A stretch of DNA of 64,000 nucleotides from Azospirillum sp. (lineage in GTDB: Bacteria > Pseudomonadota > Alphaproteobacteria > Azospirillales > Azospirillaceae), in NCBI GenBank assembly GCA_027486405.1, contig JAIXPD010000026.1, forward strand, positions 1 to 64,000. The letters run 5' to 3'. A program made the position numbers and the translations under genes. Position 1 is the stretch's first letter, and the number at the start of each line of letters is the position of its first letter. The notes beneath the pieces are model-generated. The model had not been told where the DNA came from and did no database searches. It saw only the letters and a list, made by a program, of their open reading frames with translations. Shown here one piece after another: positions 25,034 to 33,795 of the stretch.

Positions 25034-28000
25034 ACCACCACCGGGGCAACCTGTCCGCCTGGGCGCTGTCCCACCGGACGCTCGTGCTGTTCATGATGCT
25101 GGCCAGCGTGCTGGCCGGGGCGCTCGCGTACAAGAATTTGGGCCGGGCGGAGGATCCGTCCTTCACCTTCAAGGTGATGGTCATCCAAACCCAGTGGCCC
25201 GGCGCCACCGCGCGCGAGGTCGAACAGTTCGTCACCGACCGGCTGGAAAAGAAGCTGGAGGAGGTCCCCTATTACGACCTCTCGCGCAGCTACTCCAAGC
25301 CCGGCGAGTCGGTCATCTTCGTCCAGTTGAAGGACTACACCCCGCCGAAGATGGTCCCGGACCTGTGGTATCAGGTGCGCAAGAAGATCAACGACATTCG
25401 TTACACTCTGCCCGATGGGGTCCAGGGGCCGTTCTTCAATGACGAGTTCGGCGACGTCTATTCCGCCATCTACGCCTTCATGGGCGAGGATTTCACCCCG
25501 GCCCAGTTGAAGAAGATCGCCGATCAGGCCCGGATGCGGCTGCTGAAGCTGCCCGGCGTGGAGAAGGTCGAGGCCATCGCCCCGCAGGAGGAGCGGATCT
25601 ACGTCGAGATCTCCAGCCAGCGGTTGGCCAGCTTCGGCCTGCCGGTGGATTCGGTGATCCAGGCGCTTCAGCGCGAGAATGCCGTCGCGGCGGCGGGCGA
25701 TGTCGACACCGGGTCGCAGCGCGTCTTTGTCCGCGTCGATCTGGGGCTGGAATCGGCTGAAGCGGTGCGCGCCATCCCGGTGGAGGTGAATGGCCGGATG
25801 CTGACCATCGGCGACGTGGCCGAGGTCAAGCGCGGCTACGTCGAACCCCGCCGCTACACCCTGCGCTACAAGGGGCGGGACGCCATCGGTCTGGGCGTGG
25901 TGATGGCCAAGGGCGGCAACGTCCTGCGGCTGGGCGAACAGCTCGACCACGCGATGGAGGCGATCAAGGCCGAACTGCCCGCCGGGCTGGAGGTGGCGCA
26001 GATCTCCGACCAGCCGCGCGTCGTCGAACATTCGGTCGGCGAGTTCATGGAGTCGCTGGCCGAAGCGTTGGCCATCGTCATCCTGGTCAGCCTGGTCAGC
26101 CTGGGTTGGCGCACCGGCATCGTCGTGGCGCTGGCGGTCCCGCTGGTGCTGGCGATGACGCTGGTGGCGATGCAGATCATGCACATCGATTTGCAGCGCA
26201 TCTCGCTGGGCGCGCTCATCATCGCGCTGGGCCTGCTGGTGGACGACGCCATCATCGCGGTGGAGATGATGGTGGTGAAGATGGAACAGGGGTGGGACCG
26301 GCTGAAGGCCGGGGCCTTCGCCTACCAATCCACCGCCTTCCCCATGCTGAGCGGCACGGTGGTGACGGCGGCGGGCTTTGTCCCGGTCGGCTTCGCCGCC
26401 TCGGCGGCGGGCGAATACACCAACTCGATCTTCTGGGTGGTCGGGTTGTCGCTGATGCTGTCCTGGATCGTGGCGGTGATCTTCACCCCCTATCTCGGCT
26501 ACATCCTGCTGCCCAAGCCCAAGCATGTGATCGCCGAGGGGCATGAGCTGGAGATCTACGACACGCGCGGCTACCGCATCCTGCGGTCGATGATCGCCGC
26601 CTGCGTGCGGGCGCGCTGGTTGACCATCGCCGTCACCATCGCCGCCTTCGTCACCGCGCTGGTCGGTTTCGGCCATGTCCAGCAGCAGTTCTTCCCCAGC
26701 GCCAGCCGCCCCGAACTGCTGATCGACATCCGTCTGGCCGAAGGCTCGTCCTTCGAAGCCACGCAGGCGGAGGTCCGCAAGATGGAAGCCCTGCTGGCCA
26801 AGGATCCCGACGTGGATTACTGGGTGGCCTACACCGGCGGCGGCTCCCCGCGCTTCTACCTGCCGCTCGACCAGCAACTGACCACCGCCAATTTCGCCCA
26901 ATTCATGGTGATGACCAAGGGGCTGAAGGAGCGGGAAACCTTCCTGAACCGGGTCGAACCGACGCTGGAGGCCGATTACCCCGCCGCCCGCGTGCGCATC
27001 AGCCGGTTGGAAAACGGCCCGCCGGTCGGCTATCCGGTGCAGTTCCGCGTCACCGGCGACGATCCGGCGGTCATCCGCAAGATCGCCTATCAGGTGCGCG
27101 ACACCATGCGCGCCCACCCCCACACCGCCAACGTCCATTTGGATTGGGACGAGCTGTCCAAGCGCGTCCGGTTGGAGGTGGACACCGCCAAGGCCCGCGC
27201 GCTCGGCGTGACCAAGCAGGATCTGTCCAACGCCCTGCAACTGCTGCTGAACGGCATGACCGTCACCCAGTACCGCGAGGGCACGGAGCTGATCGGCGTC
27301 ATGCTGCGCACCACGCCGGAGGAGCGCAGCGACCTGTCGCGCCTGGGCGAACTGAACGTGCGCACCAGCCGCAACACCGCCGTGCCGCTCAGCCAGATCG
27401 CCAGCGTGCGCTATGAACTGGAAGAGCCGGTGCTGTGGCGGCGGTCGCGCGAAACGACGATGACGATCAAGGGCGACGTCACCGGCGGCCTGCAAGCCCC
27501 CGTGGTCAGCACCCAGTTGAACGCCGAACTGAACGCCCTGCGCGCCACCCTGCCCGATGGCTACGCCATCGCCATGGGCGGGGCGATCGAGGAAAGCGCC
27601 AAGGGCCAGGATTCGATCAACGCCATGATGCCGCTGATGCTGCTCATCATGGTCACGGCGCTGATGCTGCAACTGCAAAGCTTCTCGCGCGTGTTCCTGG
27701 TGCTGCTGACAGCCCCGCTGGGGTTGATCGGGGTCACGGCGTCGCTGCTGCTGTTCAACCTGCCCTTCGGCTTCGTCGCCATGCTGGGGGTGATCGCGCT
27801 GGCGGGCATCATCATGCGCAACTCGGTCATCCTGGTCGATCAGATCGAACAGGACATCCGCAGCGGCCAGGGGCGTTGGGAGAGCGTGATCGAGGCGACG
27901 GTGCGCCGGACCCGCCCCATCGTGCTGACCGCCGCCGCCGCCATCCTGGCGATGATCCCGCTGACCCAAAGCGTGTTCTGGGGGCCGATGGCCGTGGCGA

Positions 28001-28155
28001 TCATGGGCGGTCTGGCCGGGGCCACCGTGCTGACCATCTTCTTCCTGCCCGCCCTCTACGCGGCGTGGTTCCGGGTGCCGCGCGTGGAGCGGGAGACGGT
28101 GGAGGAGGACCAGGGACTCGGCGGAGCCATTCCAAACGGCGCGCTGGGCGATTGA
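25030..28155 (+). CDS. RND efflux pump inner-membrane permease (HAE1/AcrB-like)
   Basis: A 1041-residue RND permease with the usual twelve membrane helices and two large periplasmic loops. The first helix is at about 15-35, and the fourth holds the LLVDDA proton-relay motif in GLLVDDAIIAVEMM. Helices 2-6 cluster around 340-535 and 8-12 around 860-1020. The N-terminal AEDPSFTFKVMVIQTQWPGA marks a MexK/VexK-type subgroup rather than AcrB itself. Start and stop overlap the adaptor gene as ATGA, so they form one operon. No TolC-type channel gene lies nearby; one encoded elsewhere would be needed. The substrate is unknown. Confidence 0.94.
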   Translation: MNHHRGNLSAWALSHRTLVLFMMLASVLAGALAYKNLGRAEDPSFTFKVMVIQTQWPGATAREVEQFVTDRLEKKLEEVPYYDLSRSYSKPGESVIFVQLKDYTPPKMVPDLWYQVRKKINDIRYTLPDGVQGPFFNDEFGDVYSAIYAFMGEDFTPAQLKKIADQARMRLLKLPGVEKVEAIAPQEERIYVEISSQRLASFGLPVDSVIQALQRENAVAAAGDVDTGSQRVFVRVDLGLESAEAVRAIPVEVNGRMLTIGDVAEVKRGYVEPRRYTLRYKGRDAIGLGVVMAKGGNVLRLGEQLDHAMEAIKAELPAGLEVAQISDQPRVVEHSVGEFMESLAEALAIVILVSLVSLGWRTGIVVALAVPLVLAMTLVAMQIMHIDLQRISLGALIIALGLLVDDAIIAVEMMVVKMEQGWDRLKAGAFAYQSTAFPMLSGTVVTAAGFVPVGFAASAAGEYTNSIFWVVGLSLMLSWIVAVIFTPYLGYILLPKPKHVIAEGHELEIYDTRGYRILRSMIAACVRARWLTIAVTIAAFVTALVGFGHVQQQFFPSASRPELLIDIRLAEGSSFEATQAEVRKMEALLAKDPDVDYWVAYTGGGSPRFYLPLDQQLTTANFAQFMVMTKGLKERETFLNRVEPTLEADYPAARVRISRLENGPPVGYPVQFRVTGDDPAVIRKIAYQVRDTMRAHPHTANVHLDWDELSKRVRLEVDTAKARALGVTKQDLSNALQLLLNGMTVTQYREGTELIGVMLRTTPEERSDLSRLGELNVRTSRNTAVPLSQIASVRYELEEPVLWRRSRETTMTIKGDVTGGLQAPVVSTQLNAELNALRATLPDGYAIAMGGAIEESAKGQDSINAMMPLMLLIMVTALMLQLQSFSRVFLVLLTAPLGLIGVTASLLLFNLPFGFVAMLGVIALAGIIMRNSVILVDQIEQDIRSGQGRWESVIEATVRRTRPIVLTAAAAILAMIPLTQSVFWGPMAVAIMGGLAGATVLTIFFLPALYAAWFRVPRVERETVEEDQGLGGAIPNGALGD

Positions 28156-28161
28156 ACCAGA

Positions 28162-28189
28162 AAAAAGGGGGGCCAACGCCCCCCTTTTT
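28162..28189. terminator. Bidirectional rho-independent terminator
   Basis: AAAAAGGGGGG and CCCCCCTTTTT form an 11-bp perfect stem with a six-base loop, seven bases after the permease stop. The T-run on one strand and A-run on the other let it act on both converging genes. Confidence 0.93.
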
Positions 28190-28230
28190 GATTCAAGCCC
28201 TTTTGATTCCGGCCCTTTCGCTTCAACAGG
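28186..28230. repeat. 15-bp tandem repeats in the convergent gap
   Basis: TTTTGATTCAAGCCC (28186-28200) and TTTTGATTCCGGCCC (28201-28215) are adjacent copies, followed by a degenerate third copy. The first overlaps the terminator T-run. Confidence 0.7.
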
Positions 28231-28240
28231 GACGCACGGT

Positions 28241-28678
28241 TCAGGCCTGATCGCGCTGTTGGATGACGAAGGTCAACCGCTTGTTCAGATCCGCCTTGGA
28301 CACCGGTTTCACCAGATAGCCGGTGATGCCATAGGCGATGGCGCGCTTGACCACGTCGGCCTCGCGATGGCTGGTCAGCACGATCACCGGCAGTTCGGCC
28401 AGCGGGTTGCCGGTGGCGGTGCGCAGGGCGTGCAGCAGATCCAGCCCACCCATGCGCGGCATTTCCAAATCGCAGATCGCCACGTTGATGTCGTGGCCGT
28501 TCTTGCGCAACACGTCGAGCGCCTGCACGCCGTCCGCCGCCTCGAACACCAAACGCACCCCGAGATCGTGCAGAAGCCGGGCGATCAGCTTGCGGGTGAA
28601 ATCCTCATCCTCGATCAGCAGCACGCCCAAATCGGCGATGGACCGGATTCGACGGCCACCGTTTGCATCGATCCCCAT
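28241..28678 (-). CDS. Single-domain CheY-like response regulator
   Basis: A 145-residue stand-alone receiver. The acidic pair is in LLIEDED, the phosphoacceptor is D70 in AICDLEMPRMGG, and the later IVLTS and YLVKPVS hold the conserved Thr/Ser and Lys. The start has GGGGAGG upstream. It resembles the protein at 3529 in size and design. No kinase is adjacent. It is convergent with the efflux pump gene across a strong terminator and divergent from the CoxG-like gene. Confidence 0.9.
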   Translation of the reverse strand: MGIDANGGRRIRSIADLGVLLIEDEDFTRKLIARLLHDLGVRLVFEAADGVQALDVLRKNGHDINVAICDLEMPRMGGLDLLHALRTATGNPLAELPVIVLTSHREADVVKRAIAYGITGYLVKPVSKADLNKRLTFVIQQRDQA

Positions 28679-28842
28679 TCCGCACCTCCCCGTGCGCGGC
28701 GCGTCGCGCGGTATTTCGTTTGTATGGAAACATTCTTAGGGAAATCAGTGTCATTCTTACACTATTGACGATCCGTTAACGGAACTGTGATCCGACCGGT
28801 CGGCCCCGCCCGGGCATCATCGTTGGCGCACAATCCCCGGTC

Positions 28843-28870
28843 TGCGTCGTGGGGTGTGCGTCGTGGGGGC
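28843..28870. repeat. 14-bp tandem duplication upstream of the CoxG-like gene
   Basis: TGCGTCGTGGGGTG is followed directly by TGCGTCGTGGGGGC, in the 297-bp divergent gap. No other clear signal was seen in this gap. Confidence 0.7.
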
Positions 28871-28975
28871 TGTCGCACCGACCACCGATCCCCTATCTTG
28901 TTGACGGGCTGGAACAGCACCCGACAGCGGCGACCAAAACCGCCAACGACAACAGGTTTGGAGGTAGGGCGAATC

Positions 28976-29623
28976 ATGGACATGAGCGGAAGCCACCGGA
29001 TCGAAGCCACGCGGGACCGCGTGTGGGCCGCGCTCAACGACCCGGAGGTGCTGCGCCAGTGCATCCCCGGCTGCGAGGAGGTCGTGAAGCAGTCCGACAC
29101 CGAACTGACCGCCAAGGTGGTGGCAAAGGTCGGACCGGTCAGCGCCAAATTCTCCGGCAAGGTCACGCTGTCGGACCTCGATCCGCCCAACGGCTACACC
29201 ATCACCGGCGAGGGGTCGGGCGGGGTCGCGGGCTTTGGCAAGGGCGGGGCCAAGGTGACGCTGGCCAGCGAGGGAACCGCCACCGTGCTGACCTACGCCG
29301 CGCACGCCCAGGTGGGCGGCAAGCTGGCGCAGATCGGCTCGCGTCTGGTGGACGCCACCGCCCGCAAGATGGCCGATGATTTCTTCACCCGCTTTTGCGC
29401 GCTGCTCGACAGCCCGGCGGACAGCAGCCCCGCCGGGGCCGCCGCGCCGACCGCCACCGCCGACACGGCACCGGCTGCGGCTGCGGTCGCTCCGGCCCCC
29501 ACCGCGTCCAGCGCGCCGCGCGCTGGTGGATACGCCGCACCGGCGGGAAGCGGGTTCTATCTGCCCTGGGCCGCCATCCTCGTGGTGGTTGCAATGGTTG
29601 TGTATCTGGCCAGCGCCCATTGA
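28976..29623 (+). CDS. CoxG-family (SRPBCC) protein with C-terminal membrane anchor
   Basis: A 215-residue member of the CO dehydrogenase subunit G family, which recruit CoxMSL-type molybdenum hydroxylases to the membrane in carboxydotrophs but are also common without them. The START-like domain occupies about 1-150 (MDMSGSHRIEATRDRVWAAL, CIPGCEE, GKVTLSDL, GEGSGGVAGFGKGGAKV). A low-complexity Ala/Pro/Thr linker leads to a single helix, FYLPWAAILVVVAMVVYLA, at the very end. The ATG at 28976 has GGAGGTAGGG upstream. No cox oxidase genes are nearby, so the role here is open. Confidence 0.85.
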   Translation: MDMSGSHRIEATRDRVWAALNDPEVLRQCIPGCEEVVKQSDTELTAKVVAKVGPVSAKFSGKVTLSDLDPPNGYTITGEGSGGVAGFGKGGAKVTLASEGTATVLTYAAHAQVGGKLAQIGSRLVDATARKMADDFFTRFCALLDSPADSSPAGAAAPTATADTAPAAAAVAPAPTASSAPRAGGYAAPAGSGFYLPWAAILVVVAMVVYLASAH

Positions 29624-29767
29624 GGCGATGGGGGCCGGAAGGGACTGTAACATGGGTTGGCAGCGACATGTTGGGGGGTTGGCCTGCCCCCGGGAATGTG
29701 TATTCTGCCGCGCGATTCCGGTCGGCGCGCTGATCGTCGGCCATCACATCGGAAGGGAAGCCGAGGA

Positions 29768-30148
29768 ATGAAGAAGCATCTGATGGGCGCGGCCCTGGTC
29801 GCCGCCGTCGTCATGGGCGCGGGTGCCGCGCAGGCGGGCGACGCCGGCGCCGGCAAGGACGTGTTCAAGGTCTGCATGGCTTGCCACACCACCGAACAGG
29901 GCAAGAACAAGGTCGGTCCGTCGCTGTTCGGCGTCGTTGGCCGCAAGGCCGCCTCGATCGACGGTTTCAAATACTCGGCCCCGATGAAGGAAAAGGGTGC
30001 TGCCGGTTACACCTGGACCGCTGACAACCTGAAGGCCTACATCACCGCCCCGAAGGAAGTCGTTCCCGGCGGCACGATGGCCTTTGCCGGTCTGAAGGAC
30101 CCGCAGAAGGTGGACGATCTGGTCACGTTCCTGGCCGAGCAGAAGTAA
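29768..30148 (+). CDS. Periplasmic class I cytochrome c (c2/c550 type)
   Basis: A 126-residue monohaem cytochrome. A signal peptide ending in AQA (cleavage before GDAG at 24) exports it. The haem site is C36-M-A-C39-H40 and the sixth ligand is M104 in GGTMAF, as in bacterial c2/mitochondrial-type cytochromes. It likely carries electrons between the bc1 complex and a terminal oxidase or another acceptor. The GAGGA ribosome site and a strong terminator downstream indicate an independent single-gene unit. Confidence 0.94.
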   Translation: MKKHLMGAALVAAVVMGAGAAQAGDAGAGKDVFKVCMACHTTEQGKNKVGPSLFGVVGRKAASIDGFKYSAPMKEKGAAGYTWTADNLKAYITAPKEVVPGGTMAFAGLKDPQKVDDLVTFLAEQK

Positions 30149-30175
30149 CAGCCCTCCCGACCACGGGGATGCTGG

Positions 30176-30209
30176 AAACGGGGCCGGAGGGAAACCTCCG
30201 GCCCCGTTT
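30176..30209. terminator. Terminator between cytochrome c and pepN
   Basis: A perfect 15-bp stem, AAACGGGGCCGGAGG paired with CCTCCGGCCCCGTTT, with a GAAA loop. It lies 28 bases after the cytochrome stop and between two converging genes. Confidence 0.9.
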
Positions 30210-30251
30210 CGTTTGGTCCCGAACCCTTGGGTTTGGCAGGGCGGACGGGCG

Positions 30252-32909
30252 TCAGCCCGCCGCCTCCAGGCTCTTGCTGGCGATCTCGTACACGTCGGAC
30301 GACAGGCCCGGCGTGCCGACGATCCGCTCCAACTCCGCCTTCATCAGCGCCTGACGGGCCGCGTCATAGCGTCGCAGGCGGGAGAAGGGACCCATCAGGC
30401 GGGATGCAACCTGTGGGTTCATCGGGTCGAGGCGCAGGACCTGATCGGCCAGGAAGCGATAGCCCTCCCCGCCCGCCGCGTGGAAGCGCACCGGGTTGCC
30501 GTTGGCAAAGCCGCCGATCAGGGCATAAACCTTGTTCGGATTGCGGATTTCGAACGCCGGGTGGTCCAGCAGCGCGCGCACCCGCGCCAGCGCGTCCGCG
30601 CGGTGGGACATGGCCTGCACGCTGAACCATTTGTCCACCACCAGCGGTTCGCCCTTCCACCGGTTGTAGAAATCGGCGATCGCCTCGTCCCGCTCCGCCG
30701 CCGGGGAATTGGACAGGAATTGCAGGGCGGCGATGACGTCGGTCATGCCGGTGGCCCCGTGATACTGGCCCAGGCACAGGCCCAGCGCCTCCGCGTCCTC
30801 CGCCGCCATCAGATAGGCCAGGCAAAGATTCTTCAGCGCCCGCTTGCCGATGGCGGCGGCGTCCACCGAAAAGGCCCCCGGTGTGACGTTGCGGCGATAG
30901 GCGGCCAGCCAGTCGGCGCGCAGCGCGGTCGCCAGCGTCTTGCGGGCGAATTCGCGCACCGTGTGGATGGCGTCGGGGTCGATGACCGCCATCTGGGTGC
31001 CGAGATAGGCCTCGGTCGGCAGCACCAGCGCTTGCGCGGCAAAGGCCGGGTCGCGGTCGGCGTCGGCCAGAACCGCCGCCACGGCGGCGACGTAGCTGTC
31101 GGGCAGGACCAGCGCCCGCCCGGCCTGCTGGTCGGCGACCAGCCCCAGCAGGATGCGCCCGCCCAAAATCTGCCCGGCCTCCCACCGGTTGAACGCGTCG
31201 CTGTCGTGCGCCATCAGGAAGGTGAGATCGGCGTCGGACAGGTCGGAGGTCAGCTTCACCGGGGCGGAGAAGCCGCGCAGCAGCGACGGAACCGGGCGAG
31301 CCGCCACATCCTGGAAGGTGAAGGTCTGGCTTTCGGCGGTGACGTGCAGGATGCGGCTGGTCCCGGCCGCCGCGTCCTCGCCCTCCAACCGCAAGGGCAG
31401 GTCGGCCCCGTCCGGTCCGAGCAGACCGACGACGACCGGGATGTGCATCGGCCGCTTGGTCGGCTGGCCCGGCGTGGGCGGCACGGTCTGGCGGATGGTC
31501 AGGCTGTAGGTCGCGGTCGCCGGATCGTGGTGGCCGGTGACGGCCAGTTCCGGCGTGCCCGCCTGCCGGTACCAAAGCTGGAATTGCGACAGGTCCACGC
31601 CGCTGGCGTCGGCCATGGCGGCGACGAAGTCATCGCAGGTCACGGCCTGCCCGTCGTGCCGGGCGAAATACAGGTCGATACCCTTGCGGTAGTTTTCCGC
31701 ACCGAGCAGCGTGTGGATCATGCGAATGACTTCCGCCCCCTTGTTGTAGACGGTCGGGGTGTAGAAGTTGTTGATTTCCACATAGCTGTCGGGGCGCACC
31801 GGGTGCGCCATCGCGCCCGCATCCTCCTGGAACTGCACGGTGCGCAGGCCCTGGACGTCGGCGATGCGCTTGACCGCGCGGGAATTCATGTCGGCGGAGA
31901 ATTCCTGATCGCGGAAAACGGTCAGCCCCTCTTTCAGCGACAGTTGGAACCAGTCGCGGCAGGTGACGCGGTTGCCGGTCCAATTGTGGAAATACTCGTG
32001 GGCGACCACCGCCTCGATGTTCTGGAAATCCAGATCGGTGGCGGTTTCCGGCTTGGCCAGGATGTATTTGGTGTTGAAGACGTTGAGCGACTTGTTTTCC
32101 ATCGCCCCCATGTTGAAATCGCCGACCGCGACGATGTTGAAGATGTCGAGGTCGTATTCCAGGCCATAGATCTCCTCGTCCCAGCGCATGGATTTGACGA
32201 GCGAGCGCATGGCGTGGCCGATCTTGTCCTCGTTGCCCGGCTCGACATAGATGCGCAGGGTGACGTCACGGCCCGACGCGGTGCGGAACCGCTCCTCGCC
32301 ATGCACCAGCGTTCCGGCGACCAGGGCGAAGAGGTAGCAGGGCTTGGGGAACGGATCCTCCCAGCGCGCCCAATGCCGCCCGTCGGGCAGATCGCCGGAA
32401 TCGGCCAGATTGCCGTTCGACAGCAGCACCGGATAGCGCGCCTTGTCGCCGGTGATGGTGGTGCTGTAGACCGCCATCACGTCGGGCCGGTCGAGGAAAT
32501 AGGTGATCTTGCGGAAGCCTTCGGCCTCGCACTGGGTGCAGAAATTGCCGGAGGATTTGTACAGCCCCTCCAGCGCCGTGTTTTCCTGCGGCTTGATCTC
32601 CACCACCGTTTCCAGGGTGAAGGCGTCCGGCGTGTCGGTCAGGATCAGGTGATCGGGCGTCAGGGTGTAATCGGCGGTGTCCAGGGTCCGGCCATCCAGC
32701 GCGACGGAGCGCAAGACCAGCCGCTGGCCGTCCAGCGTCAGGGGTTCGGCACCCGCGTCGGCGCGGTCGGGGTTGCGGCGGATCGCCAGCACGGCGCGGA
32801 CGGTCGTGACGTCCTCCCCCAGATCGACGCGCAGATCGACGCGGTCGATCCGGTGCGCGGGGGGGCGGTAATCCTGAAGTCGGATGGCCTTCGGCGTGCC
32901 TTTGTCCAT
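30252..32909 (-). CDS. pepN: Aminopeptidase N (M1 family)
   Basis: An 885-residue zinc aminopeptidase of the E. coli PepN type that removes N-terminal residues from peptides in the cytosol. The exopeptidase motif GAMEN is near residue 265 and the zinc site HEYFHNWTGNR with the downstream glutamate in SLKEGLT is near 304, positions that agree with E. coli PepN. The N-terminal beta domain and the C-terminal helical arch (from about 550, ending in the KVYALIGGFANGN and FSRLRRYDAARQALM motifs) are complete. The ATG at 32909 is chosen by homology; upstream open frame is not coding-like. It is divergent from a TetR gene. Confidence 0.97.
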   Translation of the reverse strand: MDKGTPKAIRLQDYRPPAHRIDRVDLRVDLGEDVTTVRAVLAIRRNPDRADAGAEPLTLDGQRLVLRSVALDGRTLDTADYTLTPDHLILTDTPDAFTLETVVEIKPQENTALEGLYKSSGNFCTQCEAEGFRKITYFLDRPDVMAVYSTTITGDKARYPVLLSNGNLADSGDLPDGRHWARWEDPFPKPCYLFALVAGTLVHGEERFRTASGRDVTLRIYVEPGNEDKIGHAMRSLVKSMRWDEEIYGLEYDLDIFNIVAVGDFNMGAMENKSLNVFNTKYILAKPETATDLDFQNIEAVVAHEYFHNWTGNRVTCRDWFQLSLKEGLTVFRDQEFSADMNSRAVKRIADVQGLRTVQFQEDAGAMAHPVRPDSYVEINNFYTPTVYNKGAEVIRMIHTLLGAENYRKGIDLYFARHDGQAVTCDDFVAAMADASGVDLSQFQLWYRQAGTPELAVTGHHDPATATYSLTIRQTVPPTPGQPTKRPMHIPVVVGLLGPDGADLPLRLEGEDAAAGTSRILHVTAESQTFTFQDVAARPVPSLLRGFSAPVKLTSDLSDADLTFLMAHDSDAFNRWEAGQILGGRILLGLVADQQAGRALVLPDSYVAAVAAVLADADRDPAFAAQALVLPTEAYLGTQMAVIDPDAIHTVREFARKTLATALRADWLAAYRRNVTPGAFSVDAAAIGKRALKNLCLAYLMAAEDAEALGLCLGQYHGATGMTDVIAALQFLSNSPAAERDEAIADFYNRWKGEPLVVDKWFSVQAMSHRADALARVRALLDHPAFEIRNPNKVYALIGGFANGNPVRFHAAGGEGYRFLADQVLRLDPMNPQVASRLMGPFSRLRRYDAARQALMKAELERIVGTPGLSSDVYEIASKSLEAAG

Positions 32910-33105
32910 GATGCCCTGTCTCTTGCTTTTTGAAAGGTTGGTCGCTGGGACTCCGTGGGCAGGGACTGTAGCAAGGCGAAACCGGGCTGTCCCGCCCCGC
33001 TTTTGGCAACAAAGCTGCAATCCGCCGACTGTTCGGGTATAGATCGTCCGCCCCATCCGGCGTTTCGGGCGGGGTCTTGCGGGGGACAGGGAACGGATCG
33101 GCGGG

Positions 33106-33672
33106 ATGGAAGCGAAAACAAAGACCAGGGACTCGTGGCTGACCGCCGCCTTTGCCGCCATGGCCGAAGGGGGGGTGGAGCAGGTTCGGGTGGAGTTGCT
33201 GGCGAAAAAGCTGAAGGTGACGAAGGGCAGCTTCTATTGGCATTTCCGCGACCGCACCGATCTGATGACCGCGCTGCTGGACAGTTGGAAACAGGGCCGC
33301 ATCGCCGCGATCAAGGAGCAAACCCGGCTGGACGGGCGCGAACCCGCCCGCCAACTGCATGATCTGCTGGCGCTCTACAGCGGCAACAACCCGCGCGGCA
33401 TGGCGATCGAACTGGCGGTGCGCGACTGGGCGCGCCACGCCCCCGACGCCGAATCCATCGTGGCCGAGGTGGACGGCGAACGTCTGCGCTGCGTGGCCGA
33501 TCTGTTCGTGGCGCTGGGGCTGCCGCCCGATCAGGCCTTTGCCCGCGCCTATCTCTTCTACGCCTTCGCCTTCGGCCAAGGGCTGCTGGCCCGCTCGACC
33601 GGGGCGGAACGGGCCGACGCGATCAAGGCGATCTGCGGCGCGGTGCTGGTCCCCGCCCCGGCTGCCGCCTGA
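33106..33672 (+). CDS. TetR-family transcriptional regulator
   Basis: A 188-residue TetR regulator. The DNA-binding part is at about 8-55 (SWLTAAFAAMAEGGVEQVRVE, then KVTKGSFYWHFRDRTDLM). The C-terminal part looks like a TetR_C domain of the AcrR group, with a conserved YLFYAFAFGQGLL stretch. It is divergent from pepN with about 196 bp shared upstream, so it may control pepN, itself or a remote target. No operator-like palindrome was obvious to me in the gap. Confidence 0.88.
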   Translation: MEAKTKTRDSWLTAAFAAMAEGGVEQVRVELLAKKLKVTKGSFYWHFRDRTDLMTALLDSWKQGRIAAIKEQTRLDGREPARQLHDLLALYSGNNPRGMAIELAVRDWARHAPDAESIVAEVDGERLRCVADLFVALGLPPDQAFARAYLFYAFAFGQGLLARSTGAERADAIKAICGAVLVPAPAAA

Positions 33673-33700
33673 GTTCAGACACAACGACCCCAGACACGCC

Positions 33701-33732
33701 AAGGCCCCCGTCGGCGAAACGACGGAGGCCTT
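33701..33732. terminator. Hairpin between convergent tetR and chemoreceptor genes
   Basis: AAGGCCCCCGTCG pairs with CGACGGAGGCCTT with one mismatch and a six-base loop. It lacks a clear T-run, so termination strength is uncertain. Confidence 0.6.
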
Positions 33733-33750
33733 GATGGTCCGATCTCACCC

Positions 33751-33795
33751 GGATCAGGCACGATGGGATCAGGCACGATAGGGTCAGGCGCGATA
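33751..33795. repeat. Three 15-bp tandem repeats at the chemoreceptor stop codon
   Basis: Units at 33751, 33766 and 33781 follow GGATCAGGCACGATR. On the minus strand each unit encodes [Y/H]-R-A-stop in the frame of the chemoreceptor gene, so three in-frame stops are spaced exactly 15 bp apart (33784, 33769, 33754). Confidence 0.85.

Noticed and set aside
24910-28176. A 1088-residue minus-strand open frame
   Set aside because: It is antisense to the RND permease; composition is His/Gln/Asp-rich with no motifs.
28976-29623. Part of a CO dehydrogenase operon
   Set aside because: No coxM, coxS, coxL, coxD or coxE gene is in the window.
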